A DNA stretch of 64,000 nucleotides from Planococcus halocryophilus (GTDB lineage Bacteria; Bacillota; Bacilli; Bacillales_A; Planococcaceae), in the NCBI RefSeq assembly GCF_022489025.1, contig NZ_JAKVTG010000001.1:310001-374000 (forward strand), given 5' to 3'. The notes under the pieces were generated by a model. The model did not search any database. It was not told the origin of the DNA and worked only from the letters and a program-made list of their open reading frames with translations. Both the position numbers and the translations under genes were made by a program. This document shows, one piece after another, positions 6,615 through 16,706 of this stretch; the stretch's first letter is position 1, and every line of letters begins with the position of its first letter.

Positions 6615-8646
6615 CGATTCCGTCGCCACATTAAAAGGAGTAGGCAAACAAGCTGCTGAAACTTTGCAGGAAATGAAAATTGAAACGCTCCATGATTTAA
6701 TCATGACATTTCCGTATCGCCATGAAGATTTTCAATTAAAAGATTTGGCAGATACACCTCATAATGAGCGCGTTACAGTGGAGGGAAGGGTCGAAAGTGA
6801 ACCTTCCGTCCTTTTTTTAGGTAAGAACAAATCTCGAACGCAAGTCCGTGTGTTGGTAGGACGTCATTTAATAAAAGCGATATTCTTTAATCAGCCGTAT
6901 GTAAAAGCTAAATTGCATTTAGGAGAAATCATTACAGTGACCGGTAAATGGGATCGTGGAAGACAAGTGATTACCGTCTCTAGTCATACTATCGGACCGC
7001 GTACAAATGGTGCGGATTTTGAACCGGTTTATAGCTTAAAAGGCAGCATTCATCAAAAAACTTTCCGCAAACTAATGCGCCAAGCGTTAGATTTAGTGAA
7101 AGAAGATATTGAAGATTGTTTACCAAAGTCGTTAGTTGATACTTATCAATTAGCGCCAATTCAAGATGCCTTAGAATGGGTTCATTTTCCACCAGATGGT
7201 GAAAAAGTGAAACAAGCACGGAGACGTTTTGTTTATGAAGAATTATTGGTATTTCAGTTAAAAATGCAAGCCTTGCGTAAGAAAAATCGTGAAGAAGAAG
7301 GCGGTTCTTTTATCGACTATGACTTAGAGCAGCTTAAGAAGTTTATCGAGTCTTTGCCGTTTGATTTAACAGCCGCTCAAAAACGCGTGGTTAATGAAAT
7401 TTGCAAAGATATAAAAGAGCCGTTCCGAATGAACCGACTTTTACAAGGGGATGTAGGATCCGGAAAAACGGTAGTAGCGGCAATTGCCTTATATGCTGCT
7501 TACACTGCTGGATTACAAGGTGCGTTAATGGCACCGACTGAAATACTAGCGGAACAACATGCCAATACGTTAGAGCAGTGGTTTCGACCGTTTTCAATGA
7601 ATATCGCGCTTTTAACAGGATCGGTTAAAGGCAAGAAACGTCAGTTAATATTGGAGCAATTAGCGGCAGGCGAAATTGACTTGTTAATTGGGACCCATGC
7701 CTTAATCCAACCGGAAGTACGATTTGATAAATTAGGGCTTGTTATTACAGACGAGCAGCACCGCTTTGGAGTAGATCAGCGACGCGTGTTAAAAGACAAA
7801 GGCTATAATCCAGATGTCTTGTTTATGACGGCAACGCCAATTCCACGTACATTAGCGATTTCTGCTTTTGGTGAAATGGACGTTTCGATTATCGATGAAA
7901 TGCCTGTTGGGCGAAAAGAAATTGAAACGTATTGGATGAAAAAAGAGATGTTTGGAAAAATTGTTGGGCGCATGGAAAAAGAGTTAGCGGCAGGCCGACA
8001 AGCATATGTCATATGTCCGCTGATTGAGGAGTCAGATAAACTCGATTATCAAAACGCGGTAGATTTGTTTCAGCAACTAACAATGTATTTCAAAGATCGT
8101 TTCTCGGTTGGCTTGATGCATGGTCGTTTGCATCCTGATGAAAAAGAACAAACGATGCGTGAGTTTTCAGAAGGTCAAGTAGATGTATTGGTATCCACAA
8201 CCGTTGTAGAAGTTGGCGTGAACGTACCAAATGCATCGTTTATGCTTATCTATGATGCCGAGCGTTTTGGTTTGTCTCAGCTGCACCAATTGCGTGGACG
8301 TGTGGGGCGCGGCAGTGAGCAGTCTTATTGTGTGCTTCTGGCAGATCCGAAAACAGAAATTGGTAAAGAACGTATGACGACCATGACAGAAACGAACGAT
8401 GGTTTTGTGTTAGCCGAAAAAGATTTGCAGTTAAGAGGTCCGGGTGACTTTTTCGGTCGCAAGCAAAGTGGGATACCCGAATTTAAAATGGCGGATTTAA
8501 TCCATGATTATCGTGCGCTTGAAGCAGCAAGAAAAGATGCTGAGAAACTAATTAGTAGCGAAGAATTCTGGCACGCAGAAGACATGGCTTGTTTGCGATT
8601 GCAAATCGAACAATCAGGTGTATTGTCAGGCGGAAGACTCGATTAA
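6604..8646 (+). CDS. recG: ATP-dependent DNA helicase RecG
   Basis: Branch-migrating helicase that remodels stalled replication forks and Holliday junctions. It has an N-terminal wedge/OB domain, then the superfamily 2 motor with Walker A GDVGSGKT, the DEQHRF box, TATPIPRT, and the RecG-specific C-terminal LQLRGPGDFFGRKQSG segment. The open frame extends back to a GTG at 6535, but that lies deep in sdaAA without a binding site. GTG at 6604, preceded by GGAGGA at 6585-6590, gives 680 residues, close to the 682 of B. subtilis. The spacing to that site is long (13 bases), so the exact start is uncertain. sdaAA stop lies inside recG. Confidence 0.95.
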   Translation: MGSNDSVATLKGVGKQAAETLQEMKIETLHDLIMTFPYRHEDFQLKDLADTPHNERVTVEGRVESEPSVLFLGKNKSRTQVRVLVGRHLIKAIFFNQPYVKAKLHLGEIITVTGKWDRGRQVITVSSHTIGPRTNGADFEPVYSLKGSIHQKTFRKLMRQALDLVKEDIEDCLPKSLVDTYQLAPIQDALEWVHFPPDGEKVKQARRRFVYEELLVFQLKMQALRKKNREEEGGSFIDYDLEQLKKFIESLPFDLTAAQKRVVNEICKDIKEPFRMNRLLQGDVGSGKTVVAAIALYAAYTAGLQGALMAPTEILAEQHANTLEQWFRPFSMNIALLTGSVKGKKRQLILEQLAAGEIDLLIGTHALIQPEVRFDKLGLVITDEQHRFGVDQRRVLKDKGYNPDVLFMTATPIPRTLAISAFGEMDVSIIDEMPVGRKEIETYWMKKEMFGKIVGRMEKELAAGRQAYVICPLIEESDKLDYQNAVDLFQQLTMYFKDRFSVGLMHGRLHPDEKEQTMREFSEGQVDVLVSTTVVEVGVNVPNASFMLIYDAERFGLSQLHQLRGRVGRGSEQSYCVLLADPKTEIGKERMTTMTETNDGFVLAEKDLQLRGPGDFFGRKQSGIPEFKMADLIHDYRALEAARKDAEKLISSEEFWHAEDMACLRLQIEQSGVLSGGRLD

Positions 8647-8683
8647 GAATGCAAGGTATTAATTTTCCTTGCATTCTTTTTTT
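8647..8683 (+). terminator. Intrinsic terminator of sdaAB-sdaAA-recG
   Basis: GAATGCAAGG at 8647-8656 pairs perfectly with CCTTGCATTC at 8667-8676, followed by seven T. It begins directly after the recG stop, and its descending arm contains the -35 box of the fapR promoter. Confidence 0.92.
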
Positions 8684-8697
8684 GTTATTTATATACT
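8669..8697 (+). promoter_or_regulatory. Promoter of fapR-plsX-fabD-fabG-acpP
   Basis: TTGCAT at 8669-8674, a 17-base spacer and TATACT at 8692-8697. The -35 box lies within the recG terminator stem, and the predicted start site falls in the FapR operator. Confidence 0.75.
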
Positions 8698-8700
8698 CAT

Positions 8701-8719
8701 ATTAGTACCAAGTGCTAAT
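8701..8719 (+). promoter_or_regulatory. FapR operator
   Basis: ATTAGTACCAAGTGCTAAT is an imperfect palindrome that matches the known FapR site (TTAGTACC followed by a TACTAA-like half). It covers the expected transcription start of fapR, so FapR bound here would block its own operon. In B. subtilis FapR represses fatty acid and phospholipid genes until malonyl-CoA releases it. Confidence 0.85.
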
Positions 8720-8735
8720 AGCGGGCGGTGACATA

Positions 8736-9320
8736 GTGAAAAGACCAAAAAAACAGCGACAACAAGCGTTAAAAGACTCAATTAAAGAAAATCCTTTTGT
8801 GACTGATGAAGAACTATCGGTGACATTTGACGTGAGTGTGCAAACAATTCGACTAGACCGAATGGAGCTTGCCATTCCGGAATTGAGAGAGCGCATTAAA
8901 CATGTTGCTGTAAAAACGTTTGAAGACGAAGTGAAATCGTTGCCAATCGATGAAGTGATTGGTGAGATTATTGATATTGAATTAGATAAAAAAGCAATTT
9001 CAATTTTCGATGTTAAACCAGAGCATGTTTTTCAGCGCAACCAAATTGCCAGAGGCCATCATTTATTTGCTCAAGCTAACTCGTTAGCGGTAGCAGTAAT
9101 GAACGAAGAGTTAGCATTGACGGTAAAGTCGGAACTGCAATTTTTGCGACCGGTAACTGCTGGACAACGGATTGTGGCAAAAGCGGAAGTAATTGAAAGT
9201 CATCCTGAAAAAAACAGGGCGTTTGTAAAAGTTACTTCTTCTGTCGAACAACAGACAGTTTTTATCGGCACATTTGAAATGTATCGTATGACAGAACAAA
9301 GTGAAGGTGACGTAAAGTGA
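8736..9320 (+). CDS. fapR: Fatty acid biosynthesis transcriptional regulator FapR
   Basis: Repressor of fatty acid and phospholipid synthesis that is released by malonyl-CoA. The N-terminal helix-turn-helix is visible in [20 protein letters not shown] (about residues 22-41). The C-terminal hot-dog fold that binds malonyl-CoA includes the [17 protein letters not shown] signature. An upstream in-frame start at 8712 lies inside the operator, so GTG at 8736 is preferred; it gives 194 residues starting [10 protein letters not shown] and follows GGGCGGTG. The TGA stop overlaps the GTG start of plsX, and the gene is preceded by its own operator. Confidence 0.95.
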   Translation: MKRPKKQRQQALKDSIKENPFVTDEELSVTFDVSVQTIRLDRMELAIPELRERIKHVAVKTFEDEVKSLPIDEVIGEIIDIELDKKAISIFDVKPEHVFQRNQIARGHHLFAQANSLAVAVMNEELALTVKSELQFLRPVTAGQRIVAKAEVIESHPEKNRAFVKVTSSVEQQTVFIGTFEMYRMTEQSEGDVK

Positions 9321-10315
9321 GAATAGCAGTAGATGCAATGGGTGGAGACAATGCCCCAAAAGAAATTATCGCGGGTGTGTATAAAGCGTTAGAAGAATTT
9401 ACAGATATCGAAATTCAGTTATATGGTCATGAAGATAAGATGAAAGAATTTCTGAAGGAACATGATCGTCTAACAATCGTCCATTGTGAAGAAGTGATTA
9501 CATCAGAAGATGATCCTGTCCGATCGGTTAAGCGGAAAAAAGATGCCTCAATGGTTCGAATGGCGCAAGCAGTAAAAGACGGGAATGCGGATGGTTGTGT
9601 ATCTGCAGGTAATACAGGAGCTCTTATGTCAGCAGGATTGTTTATTGTCGGTCGTATCGACGGTGTAGACCGTCCAGCGTTAGCTCCGACATTGCCAACA
9701 ATTGATAGCAAAGGGTTTGTCATGCTTGATATGGGTGCCAATGCTGAAGCTAAGCCAGAACATCTTGTGCAATATGCGATCATGGGAAGCATTTATGCTG
9801 AAAAAGTTCGTGGCATTAAGAATCCGACAGTTGGCTTGTTGAATATCGGAACTGAAGAGAAAAAAGGCAATGATTTAACAAAAGCTGCTTTTCCATTATT
9901 AAAAGAAGCCCCAGTTAATTTTATTGGTAACGTGGAGTCACGCGATTTATTAAATGGCGTGGCGGACGTAGTTGTAACCGATGGCTTTACTGGAAATATG
10001 GTGTTAAAAACCATTGAAGGCACCGCAATGAACGTCTTTGCGATGATGAAAGATGTTTTTATGAGCTCGGCTAAAACAAAAGTTGCAGCTTTTCTTGTTA
10101 AAGATGACTTGAAAGGGTTAAAAGGAATGTTGGATTACAGTGAATATGGCGGCGCTGGACTATTCGGCTTAAAAGCACCTGTGATAAAAGCACACGGCTC
10201 GTCAAATGCGAATGCCTTATTCAATGCGATACGCCAAACGCGTACAATGGTTGAATTTGATGTAACAGGCACAATTTATAGTACGCTGAAAAAGGAGACA
10301 TTACATGAAGACTAA
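9317..10315 (+). CDS. plsX: Phosphate acyltransferase PlsX
   Basis: Makes acyl-phosphate from acyl-ACP, the donor for PlsY in the first acylation of glycerol 3-phosphate. The 332-residue protein starts with [16 protein letters not shown] and shows [12 protein letters not shown] and [11 protein letters not shown], all typical of PlsX. The GTG start at 9317 overlaps the fapR stop; a GAAGGTGA site lies eight bases upstream. The end overlaps fabD by 11 bases. Regulation is by the FapR operator upstream of fapR. Confidence 0.96.
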   Translation: MRIAVDAMGGDNAPKEIIAGVYKALEEFTDIEIQLYGHEDKMKEFLKEHDRLTIVHCEEVITSEDDPVRSVKRKKDASMVRMAQAVKDGNADGCVSAGNTGALMSAGLFIVGRIDGVDRPALAPTLPTIDSKGFVMLDMGANAEAKPEHLVQYAIMGSIYAEKVRGIKNPTVGLLNIGTEEKKGNDLTKAAFPLLKEAPVNFIGNVESRDLLNGVADVVVTDGFTGNMVLKTIEGTAMNVFAMMKDVFMSSAKTKVAAFLVKDDLKGLKGMLDYSEYGGAGLFGLKAPVIKAHGSSNANALFNAIRQTRTMVEFDVTGTIYSTLKKETLHED

Positions 10316-11243
10316 GATTGCATTTATCTATCCAGGTCAAGGTTCGCAAACTGTTGGTATGGGCGAAAGCTTTTTAACAGACGACACGAGCCGTAATTTC
10401 TTTGAAAGTGCCAACCAAGCGCTTGATTTAGATTTATCTAAGTTAATGCTAGAAGGCCCACAAGAAGAGTTGACGTTAACGTATCATGCGCAACCAGCTC
10501 TTCTAACAGTTAGTTCGATGATTACAGAACGGTTGATTCGTGCAGGGATAAGACCGGATTATACAGCAGGTCATAGTCTTGGCGAATACAGCGCACTCGT
10601 AACTTCGAATGTGTTAGAATTTCCAACAGCGGTTAACATTGTACATAAGCGTGGATTATTTATGAATACGGCATTCCCAGCAGGAGAAGGAACTATGGCC
10701 GCTATTCTTGGTATGGAAAGTGATGAACTAGAAAAAGTAACAAATGAAGTAACAGATACGACAGGTGTTGTTCAGCTAGCGAATTTAAATTGTCCTGGAC
10801 AAATTGTTATTTCAGGTACGAAAGCCGGAGTGGAGCAAGCGTCTATCGTTGCTAAAGAACGCGGAGCTAAGCGTGCCATTCCACTTGATGTGAGTGGGCC
10901 CTTCCATTCGGAATTAATGCGTTCAGCGTCACAAGATTTAGCAAAAGAACTTAGCATGTCGTTCTTGTTAGATGCGAAAGTGCCAGTAATTTCAAATGTG
11001 ACAGCAAAAGCGGAAAAAAATGCGACACAAATTCAAGATCTCCTTGTTCGTCAATTGTATTCGCCGGTCCTATGGGAACAATCAGTACGCGAAATGATCG
11101 ATCTTGGTGTTACAGTATTTATTGAAATTGGTCCAGGAAAAGTATTGAGTGGATTAGTGAAAAAAATTGACCGTTCAGTTAAAACTTTGCCTGTCTATGA
11201 CTTGGAGTCATTTGAAAAAGCGGTAGAGGAGTTGGCAAAATGA
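10305..11243 (+). CDS. fabD: Malonyl-CoA:ACP transacylase FabD
   Basis: Loads malonate from CoA onto acyl carrier protein for chain elongation. The 312-residue protein has the oxyanion PGQGSQ motif at 10-15, the catalytic serine in GHSLGEY (Ser91) and the catalytic histidine in GPFHSELM near 200. ATG at 10305 has an AAAGGAG site in the end of plsX. The last four bases overlap the fabG start. Its product feeds FabF/FabH enzymes encoded elsewhere and uses the AcpP encoded 0.8 kb downstream. Confidence 0.97.
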   Translation: MKTKIAFIYPGQGSQTVGMGESFLTDDTSRNFFESANQALDLDLSKLMLEGPQEELTLTYHAQPALLTVSSMITERLIRAGIRPDYTAGHSLGEYSALVTSNVLEFPTAVNIVHKRGLFMNTAFPAGEGTMAAILGMESDELEKVTNEVTDTTGVVQLANLNCPGQIVISGTKAGVEQASIVAKERGAKRAIPLDVSGPFHSELMRSASQDLAKELSMSFLLDAKVPVISNVTAKAEKNATQIQDLLVRQLYSPVLWEQSVREMIDLGVTVFIEIGPGKVLSGLVKKIDRSVKTLPVYDLESFEKAVEELAK

Positions 11244-11986
11244 GTAAACTTGCAGGAAAAACAGCGATTATTACTGGTGGATCTCGTGGAATTGGAGCAG
11301 AAATAGCTCGGAAATTTGCGGCAGACGGTGCAAAGGTAGTTGTCAATTATAGTGGTAGTCAAGAAAAAGCAGAAGCAGTAGTTACGGATATCGAGGCAAA
11401 TGGCGGCACAGCGATTGCAGTGAAAGCCAATGTAGCAGATGCTGAATCGGTTAAAGCAATGGTTGATGAAACGATGAAAACGTTTGGCTCTGTTGATATT
11501 TTAGTGAATAATGCGGGCATCACGCGGGATAATTTGATGATGCGCATGAAAGATGATGAATGGGACGATGTCATCAACATCAACTTAAAAGGTGTGTTTA
11601 TTTGCACAAAAGCAGTAACGCGCCAAATGATGAAACAGCGTTCTGGACGAATTGTCAATATCGCATCAATCGTAGGCGTGATGGGCAATGCTGGACAAGC
11701 AAACTATGTTGCAGCAAAAGCGGGCGTTATCGGCTTAACAAAAACGACAGCGCGTGAACTAGCGAGTCGTGGAATTACAGCGAATGCTGTGGCTCCTGGC
11801 TTTATCACGACCGATATGACCGAAAAATTGAGTGAAGACGTTCAAAAAGCGATGATGGGACAAATTCCATTAGGTCGTTTTGGTGCACCAGAAGACGTTG
11901 CAAAAGCTGCGCTATTCTTAGCTTCGGATGATGCATCATATATGACGGGCCAAACGCTTCATCTTGACGGCGGCATGGTCATGTAG
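11240..11986 (+). CDS. fabG: 3-oxoacyl-[ACP] reductase FabG
   Basis: NADPH-dependent reduction of 3-ketoacyl-ACP in fatty acid elongation. The 248-residue short-chain dehydrogenase has the TGGSRGIG cofactor loop at 12-19, NNAG at 90-93, and the Ser143-Tyr156-Lys160 catalytic set. ATG at 11240 overlaps the fabD stop, with GAGGAG upstream. acpP follows after about 40 bases with no terminator between, so all five genes from fapR are probably one transcript. Confidence 0.97.
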   Translation: MSKLAGKTAIITGGSRGIGAEIARKFAADGAKVVVNYSGSQEKAEAVVTDIEANGGTAIAVKANVADAESVKAMVDETMKTFGSVDILVNNAGITRDNLMMRMKDDEWDDVININLKGVFICTKAVTRQMMKQRSGRIVNIASIVGVMGNAGQANYVAAKAGVIGLTKTTARELASRGITANAVAPGFITTDMTEKLSEDVQKAMMGQIPLGRFGAPEDVAKAALFLASDDASYMTGQTLHLDGGMVM

Positions 11987-12026
11987 GTAATTTTTTTGTA
12001 TACTGATTTGAGGGGAGGTGACGACA

Positions 12027-12260
12027 TTGTCAACAGTATTAGATAGAGTAACTAAAGTAATCGTGGATCGTCTAGGTGTAGAAGAAAGCGAAGTGAAACT
12101 TGAAGCTTCTTTCACAGGTGACCTAGGTGCAGATTCATTGGACGTAGTAGAACTTGTTATGGAACTTGAAGATGAGTTCGATATGGAAATTTCTGACGAA
12201 GACGCTGAAAACATGAATACAGTAGGCGACGCAGTAACGTATATCGAAAAGAAACAATAA
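12027..12260 (+). CDS. acpP: Acyl carrier protein
   Basis: Small acidic carrier of acyl chains in fatty acid synthesis. The phosphopantetheine serine is Ser37 in [10 protein letters not shown], followed by the acidic [14 protein letters not shown] helix. The frame opens at a GTG at 12018, but that codon is part of the GGGGAGGTG ribosome binding site. TTG at 12027 lies eight bases after that site and gives 77 residues, the same length and Ser position as B. subtilis AcpP. The TTG start is therefore chosen, with GTG 12018 as the alternative. A strong terminator follows. Confidence 0.96.
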   Translation: MSTVLDRVTKVIVDRLGVEESEVKLEASFTGDLGADSLDVVELVMELEDEFDMEISDEDAENMNTVGDAVTYIEKKQ

Positions 12261-12273
12261 TACGTAACAACTA

Positions 12274-12323
12274 TTGACGCACGATTGCTGTTATACTAAG
12301 CGATTGTGCGTCAATTCTTTTTT
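12274..12323 (+). terminator. Intrinsic terminator of the fapR-acpP operon
   Basis: A 15-bp stem with two wobble pairs (12274-12288 with 12300-12314), an 11-base loop and a TTCTTTTTT tail. Confidence 0.9.
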
Positions 12324-12350
12324 GCACATTAGTTGAAAAAAAGGTAAAAT
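12322..12350 (+). promoter_or_regulatory. Promoter of rnc-smc-ftsY
   Basis: TTGCAC at 12322-12327, a 17-base spacer and TAAAAT at 12345-12350. The -35 box starts on the last T of the acpP terminator tail, so the two units abut. Confidence 0.7.
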
Positions 12351-12382
12351 TGAAAGAAGTACACAAAGGAAGGCAGATAAAA

Positions 12383-13138
12383 ATGGCGATAAATAGAAAA
12401 ACAAATCATCAAAAGCCTGGCGTCTTAAAAGAAAGCGCTAAAGCAGCATTTGAACAATTGCAAAAAGAGCTGAATATCACATTCAATAAGCCTACATTGC
12501 TGTATCAAGCTTTCACCCATTCATCTTATGTGAATGAGCATCGAAGAAAACAATTTACCGATAACGAACGCCTGGAATTTCTAGGAGATGCAGTACTGGA
12601 ATTATCCGTTTCGCATTACCTATACATGAAATATCCTGAAATGAGCGAAGGCGAATTGACGAAGTTGCGTGCAGCTATCGTATGTGAACCTTCACTGGTT
12701 TTATTTGCTAATGAGCTCGGATTTGGTAAATACATCCTTTTGGGCAAAGGAGAAGAGTTGACTGGTGGCCGAACGCGTCCTGCGCTACTAGCTGATGTTT
12801 TCGAATCGTATATCGGTGCGCTTTATCTAGACCAAGGGTTAGAACCTGTGGTTGCATTTTTGGAAATGGTGTTATTTCCGAAAGTAGATATCGGTGCTTT
12901 TTCGCATGTGATGGATTATAAGAGCCAATTGCAAGAATTGGTTCAGCAAAAGAATACAGGCACATTGAGTTATGAAATTATAGACGAAATCGGACCGGCG
13001 CATAGCCGTGTATTTGTGACCCGTGTGTCTCTAGCAGATAGAGAACTTGGCGTTGGTAATGGCCGATCGAAAAAAGAAGCGGAACAGCAAGCAGCTCAGC
13101 TGGCAATCCGTAAATTGCAGGAAGCGGCGGAGGAGTAA
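12383..13138 (+). CDS. rnc: Ribonuclease III
   Basis: Double-strand-specific endoribonuclease for rRNA, scRNA and mRNA processing. It has the signature [14 protein letters not shown] with the acidic metal ligands in the first half, and a C-terminal double-stranded RNA binding domain ([11 protein letters not shown] to the [16 protein letters not shown] helix). The frame is open from 12350, but AGGAAGG at about 12367 points to ATG at 12383, giving 251 residues (B. subtilis 249). The stop is followed two bases later by smc, which suggests coupling. The rnc-smc-ftsY order is conserved in Bacillales. Confidence 0.96.
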   Translation: MAINRKTNHQKPGVLKESAKAAFEQLQKELNITFNKPTLLYQAFTHSSYVNEHRRKQFTDNERLEFLGDAVLELSVSHYLYMKYPEMSEGELTKLRAAIVCEPSLVLFANELGFGKYILLGKGEELTGGRTRPALLADVFESYIGALYLDQGLEPVVAFLEMVLFPKVDIGAFSHVMDYKSQLQELVQQKNTGTLSYEIIDEIGPAHSRVFVTRVSLADRELGVGNGRSKKEAEQQAAQLAIRKLQEAAEE

Positions 13139-13140
13139 TA

Positions 13141-16100
13141 ATGTTTTTGAAAAGATTGGAAATCATGGGGTTCAAGTCGTTTGCTGATCGTATTGGCATC
13201 GACTTTGTTCCTGGAGTAACAGCGGTTGTTGGTCCAAATGGTAGCGGGAAAAGTAACGTTACCGATGCCATCCGTTGGGTGCTTGGAGAACAATCAGCAA
13301 AATCACTGCGCGGGGCTAAAATGGAAGATGTCATTTTTGCCGGAAGTGATTCGAGAAAGCCGTTAAACTTTGCGGAAGTAACATTAATTTTAGATAATAC
13401 AGATGGTCGAGTCCCTCTTGATTACAGCGAAGTGAGCGTAACGAGAAGGGTTTTTCGTAGTGGTGAAAGTGCTTATTTATTAAATAAGCAAAATTGCCGA
13501 TTAAAAGATATTACTGACTTGTTCATGGATTCTGGTCTTGGGAAAGAAGCCTTTTCGATAATATCTCAAGGACGAGTAGATGAAATTCTGAATTCAAAAG
13601 CAGAAGAGCGCCGATCAATTTTTGAAGAAGCAGCAGGCGTTTTAAAATACAAGCAACGCAAGAAAAAAGCGGAGATCAAATTAAATGAAACCGATGAAAA
13701 CTTGAATCGTGTGCTTGATATTTTGCATGAATTAGACGGCCGAATGGAACCGCTTCAAATTCAAGCTTCAACTGCAAGGGACTTTCTAGATATGAACGAG
13801 CAGCTAAAAGATGCGGATATTGCTTTACTGGCATATGACGCAGGAAACCTTGAAAAAGAGCTAAGTCAATTGGCACATGAAGCTGCATCTCATTCAAAAA
13901 AAGAGCAGCAATTATCAACAGAAATTAATGACAAAGAGCGTCTTGTCGCTAAAATACGGAAGACGCTCTTTGTCATGGACAGCAAAATAGATGGAGCGCA
14001 AAATGCTTTAGTCGAGGCTAGTGCTGAGACGGAAAAATGGCAAGGACGCAAATTATTAATGTCTGAGAAAAAGAGCAATGCTGATCGTCAGGCATTGCAA
14101 TTACAAGAAAATTTAGAGGCAGAAAAACAAGAAAATGAACTATTAAAGAAAAAACATAGTGAGCAGCTGGCTTTGTTAGAAGAACGTAAAACTGAGCGAC
14201 ACTCAATTCGGACTGCGATTCAGCAGCTTGAAGAACAGCTAAATCGAACACCAGCGGATATCGACAATGAAATCGAAAATTGCAAGTCAATCTATATTGA
14301 CTTGATGAACGAACAAGCAACAGTGAAAAATGAATTAAAAAATATTGGCTTACAAGAACAACAATTAACAGAGTCTACCGGACGCATTAGCACGCAGCGA
14401 ACCGATTTTACCGCCGAACTTTCAAAGCTGAAAGCTGAAAAAGTTCGAGCAGAAAAAGATGTTCAAGAAGTCAGGTCCTCATTAGACAATAAGCGTAAGC
14501 AATATAAAGAAAGTGAAGCAGCTTATCAGCAGCAAAAACAAGCTTTCGAGCAAAAACAATCGATGCTATTCCAGGCGTACCAGTCGCAAAAGCAATTGGC
14601 AGCCCGTATCGAAACACTTCAAGAATTAGAAGCTGATTTTTCTGGCTTTTTCCAAGGAGTACGAGAAGTATTAGTAGCTCGTGAAAAAGGTCAATTGCAA
14701 GGGATTAGAGGAGCGGTTGCTGAAATCGCACAAGTAGAGAAAAACTATGCCAAAGCGATTGAAACGGCTTTAGGCGCTTCGAGCCAGCACATTGTAACTG
14801 AAAATGAACAACACGCTCGTGAAGCAATTGATTTCCTTCGAAAGAAAAGAGCCGGCCGTTCTACATTCCTCCCAATGACAGTGATGAAGCCAAGAGTGAT
14901 TCCTGAACACACTTTAGCAATGGTTAGTAAGCATCCGTCTTATATTAATATGGCATTTGAATTGGTTAGCTATGATCCGCAATATGGCATGATTATTGAA
15001 AACTTACTAGGTAACGTTATTATTGCTGAGGATCTAAAAGGTGCAACAGCGATTGCCAAAGCAACGGGTAACCGTTTCCGTGTAGTGACACTTGAAGGCG
15101 ATATCGTCAATGCAGGTGGATCAATGACCGGGGGTGCTAACAAAACACAAGCTTCTTTCTTTACACGAAAAGCCGAACTTGAGCAATTGCTAGTTCAGGC
15201 AACAGAATTAGAAGAAATCATCTTAACTGCTGAAAAAACAGTTCGCAAAGAACAAGAAACAGTTAAAACTGCTGAAGAAGCGATTCGGATTTTGCAAACT
15301 GAAGGCGAAAAATATCGTGATCTAGAAGCGGAAAGTTCTATTCTTTTACGAGAAATAGAAGCTGTATTCAAAACCACTCTAGAACGATTTGATATTTTTG
15401 AAGCCGAGCAGAAAAACAAAGAATACGATTTAACAGCGATAACCAAACGCAAAGAAACAGCGTCTACGCGTCTTGATAGCATTGTCGGAGAACTTAACGA
15501 CATTACAGTGAAAATCGACGAATTAACTTTATTTAAGCAGCAAAACGAATCGGCACGTGATCAAGTTCTAGCGAAGTTGGCGGAACAGAAATCACTTTAT
15601 GCTGTAACAAAAGAACGCGTGGCACAATTGACTGCTAGCGAAGCGGAGCTTTTTGAACGACTCGAAAAAAGCAATCGAAAATTGCAAGATCACCAGAAAG
15701 AGTTGGAATGGATTCAATCAGAGGAAGCGGCAAAAGTGTATTCTGATGAAGAAATTTTGCTCGAAATAAAAACGTGGTCTGCGAAAAAACTTCAAATTCA
15801 AGAAACGGTCAATGAAACAAAAGAACAACGCGTAAAAGAGCAAAGCAGCTTGAATAATTTAGAAGAAAAGTTAAAAGAACAGCAACGCATTTATAAAGGC
15901 TATGTAGAAGCGATTCGAATCTATGAAGTCAAATCGACACGTCTAGAAGTTCAAATCCAAAGCTTTATCACTCAACTTGAAACCAATTACCAACTGACAC
16001 TTGAACAAGCAAAACAGTTTGAAATGATGGACGAAGAAACAGCGGTCCGCAGAAAAGTAAAGCTACTCAAGCAGTCTATTGAAGAATTAGGTCCTGTACA

Positions 16101-16689
16101 TGTAGGCGCGATCGAGGAATTTGAACACGTTTCGGATCGCCATGCCTTTTTAACAGAGCAACGCGACGATTTAAACGAAGCAAAAGAAACGTTACGTACG
16201 CTGATTCGCGAAATGGATGGAGAAATGACAAGTCGTTTTGATGATACTTTCCATGCGATTCGTATACAGTTCCAGCGCGTCTTCAAAGAATTATTCGGCG
16301 GTGGGTCAGCAGATTTAGTGTTAACAGACCCTAAAGATATGTTGATGACAGGTGTGGAAATTATTGCGCAACCACCTGGTAAAAAACTGCAGAATTTGAG
16401 CTTGCTATCAGGAGGAGAACGCGCACTCACAGCTATCGCTTTATTGTTCGCGATTTTGAACGTACGCCCTGTACCGTTTTGTGTGCTAGATGAAGTCGAA
16501 GCGGCGCTTGATGAATCAAATGTCGTGAGGTACAGTCAATACTTGAAGAAATTCAGTGAAGATACGCAATTCATCGTCATTACACACCGTAAAGGAACGA
16601 TGGAAGGTGCCGATGTTTTATATGGCATTACCATGCAAGAATCCGGAATTTCTAAATTAGTATCAGTCAAGCTCGAAGAAAAAACCTGA
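13141..16689 (+). CDS. smc: Chromosome segregation ATPase SMC
   Basis: The ATPase of the SMC-ScpAB condensin that compacts and separates the chromosome. The 1182-residue protein shows Walker A GPNGSGKSN at 31-39, a long coiled coil, a hinge at roughly 500-680 with the GGSMTGG turns, a second coiled coil, then the signature LSGGERALTA and Walker B FCVLDEVEAALDE near the C-terminus. ScpA and ScpB are not in the window. ATG at 13141 follows GCGGAGGAG within the end of rnc. Codons 263-279 and the region just after hold a perfect 17-bp inverted repeat (separate entry); the reading frame is intact. Confidence 0.97.
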   Translation: MFLKRLEIMGFKSFADRIGIDFVPGVTAVVGPNGSGKSNVTDAIRWVLGEQSAKSLRGAKMEDVIFAGSDSRKPLNFAEVTLILDNTDGRVPLDYSEVSVTRRVFRSGESAYLLNKQNCRLKDITDLFMDSGLGKEAFSIISQGRVDEILNSKAEERRSIFEEAAGVLKYKQRKKKAEIKLNETDENLNRVLDILHELDGRMEPLQIQASTARDFLDMNEQLKDADIALLAYDAGNLEKELSQLAHEAASHSKKEQQLSTEINDKERLVAKIRKTLFVMDSKIDGAQNALVEASAETEKWQGRKLLMSEKKSNADRQALQLQENLEAEKQENELLKKKHSEQLALLEERKTERHSIRTAIQQLEEQLNRTPADIDNEIENCKSIYIDLMNEQATVKNELKNIGLQEQQLTESTGRISTQRTDFTAELSKLKAEKVRAEKDVQEVRSSLDNKRKQYKESEAAYQQQKQAFEQKQSMLFQAYQSQKQLAARIETLQELEADFSGFFQGVREVLVAREKGQLQGIRGAVAEIAQVEKNYAKAIETALGASSQHIVTENEQHAREAIDFLRKKRAGRSTFLPMTVMKPRVIPEHTLAMVSKHPSYINMAFELVSYDPQYGMIIENLLGNVIIAEDLKGATAIAKATGNRFRVVTLEGDIVNAGGSMTGGANKTQASFFTRKAELEQLLVQATELEEIILTAEKTVRKEQETVKTAEEAIRILQTEGEKYRDLEAESSILLREIEAVFKTTLERFDIFEAEQKNKEYDLTAITKRKETASTRLDSIVGELNDITVKIDELTLFKQQNESARDQVLAKLAEQKSLYAVTKERVAQLTASEAELFERLEKSNRKLQDHQKELEWIQSEEAAKVYSDEEILLEIKTWSAKKLQIQETVNETKEQRVKEQSSLNNLEEKLKEQQRIYKGYVEAIRIYEVKSTRLEVQIQSFITQLETNYQLTLEQAKQFEMMDEETAVRRKVKLLKQSIEELGPVHVGAIEEFEHVSDRHAFLTEQRDDLNEAKETLRTLIREMDGEMTSRFDDTFHAIRIQFQRVFKELFGGGSADLVLTDPKDMLMTGVEIIAQPPGKKLQNLSLLSGGERALTAIALLFAILNVRPVPFCVLDEVEAALDESNVVRYSQYLKKFSEDTQFIVITHRKGTMEGADVLYGITMQESGISKLVSVKLEEKT
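13928..13976 (+). repeat. Perfect 17-bp inverted repeat inside smc
   Basis: ATGACAAAGAGCGTCTT at 13928-13944 is the exact reverse complement of the sequence at 13960-13976, with a 15-base loop. It lies in the N-terminal coiled-coil arm of SMC. No T run follows, so it is not a standard terminator. The mRNA would form a stable hairpin. Confidence 0.9.
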
Positions 16690-16706
16690 AAAAGGAGTGT
16701 TTACCT

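Noticed and set aside
6146-6631. Minus-strand open frame (161 codons) opposite sdaAA
   Set aside because: Ala/Pro-rich mirror of a conserved gene; no start signal.
6787-6818. Hairpin with a seven-T run inside recG
   Set aside because: The stem has a mismatch and four bases lie between the stem and the T run, so I do not support it as a terminator.
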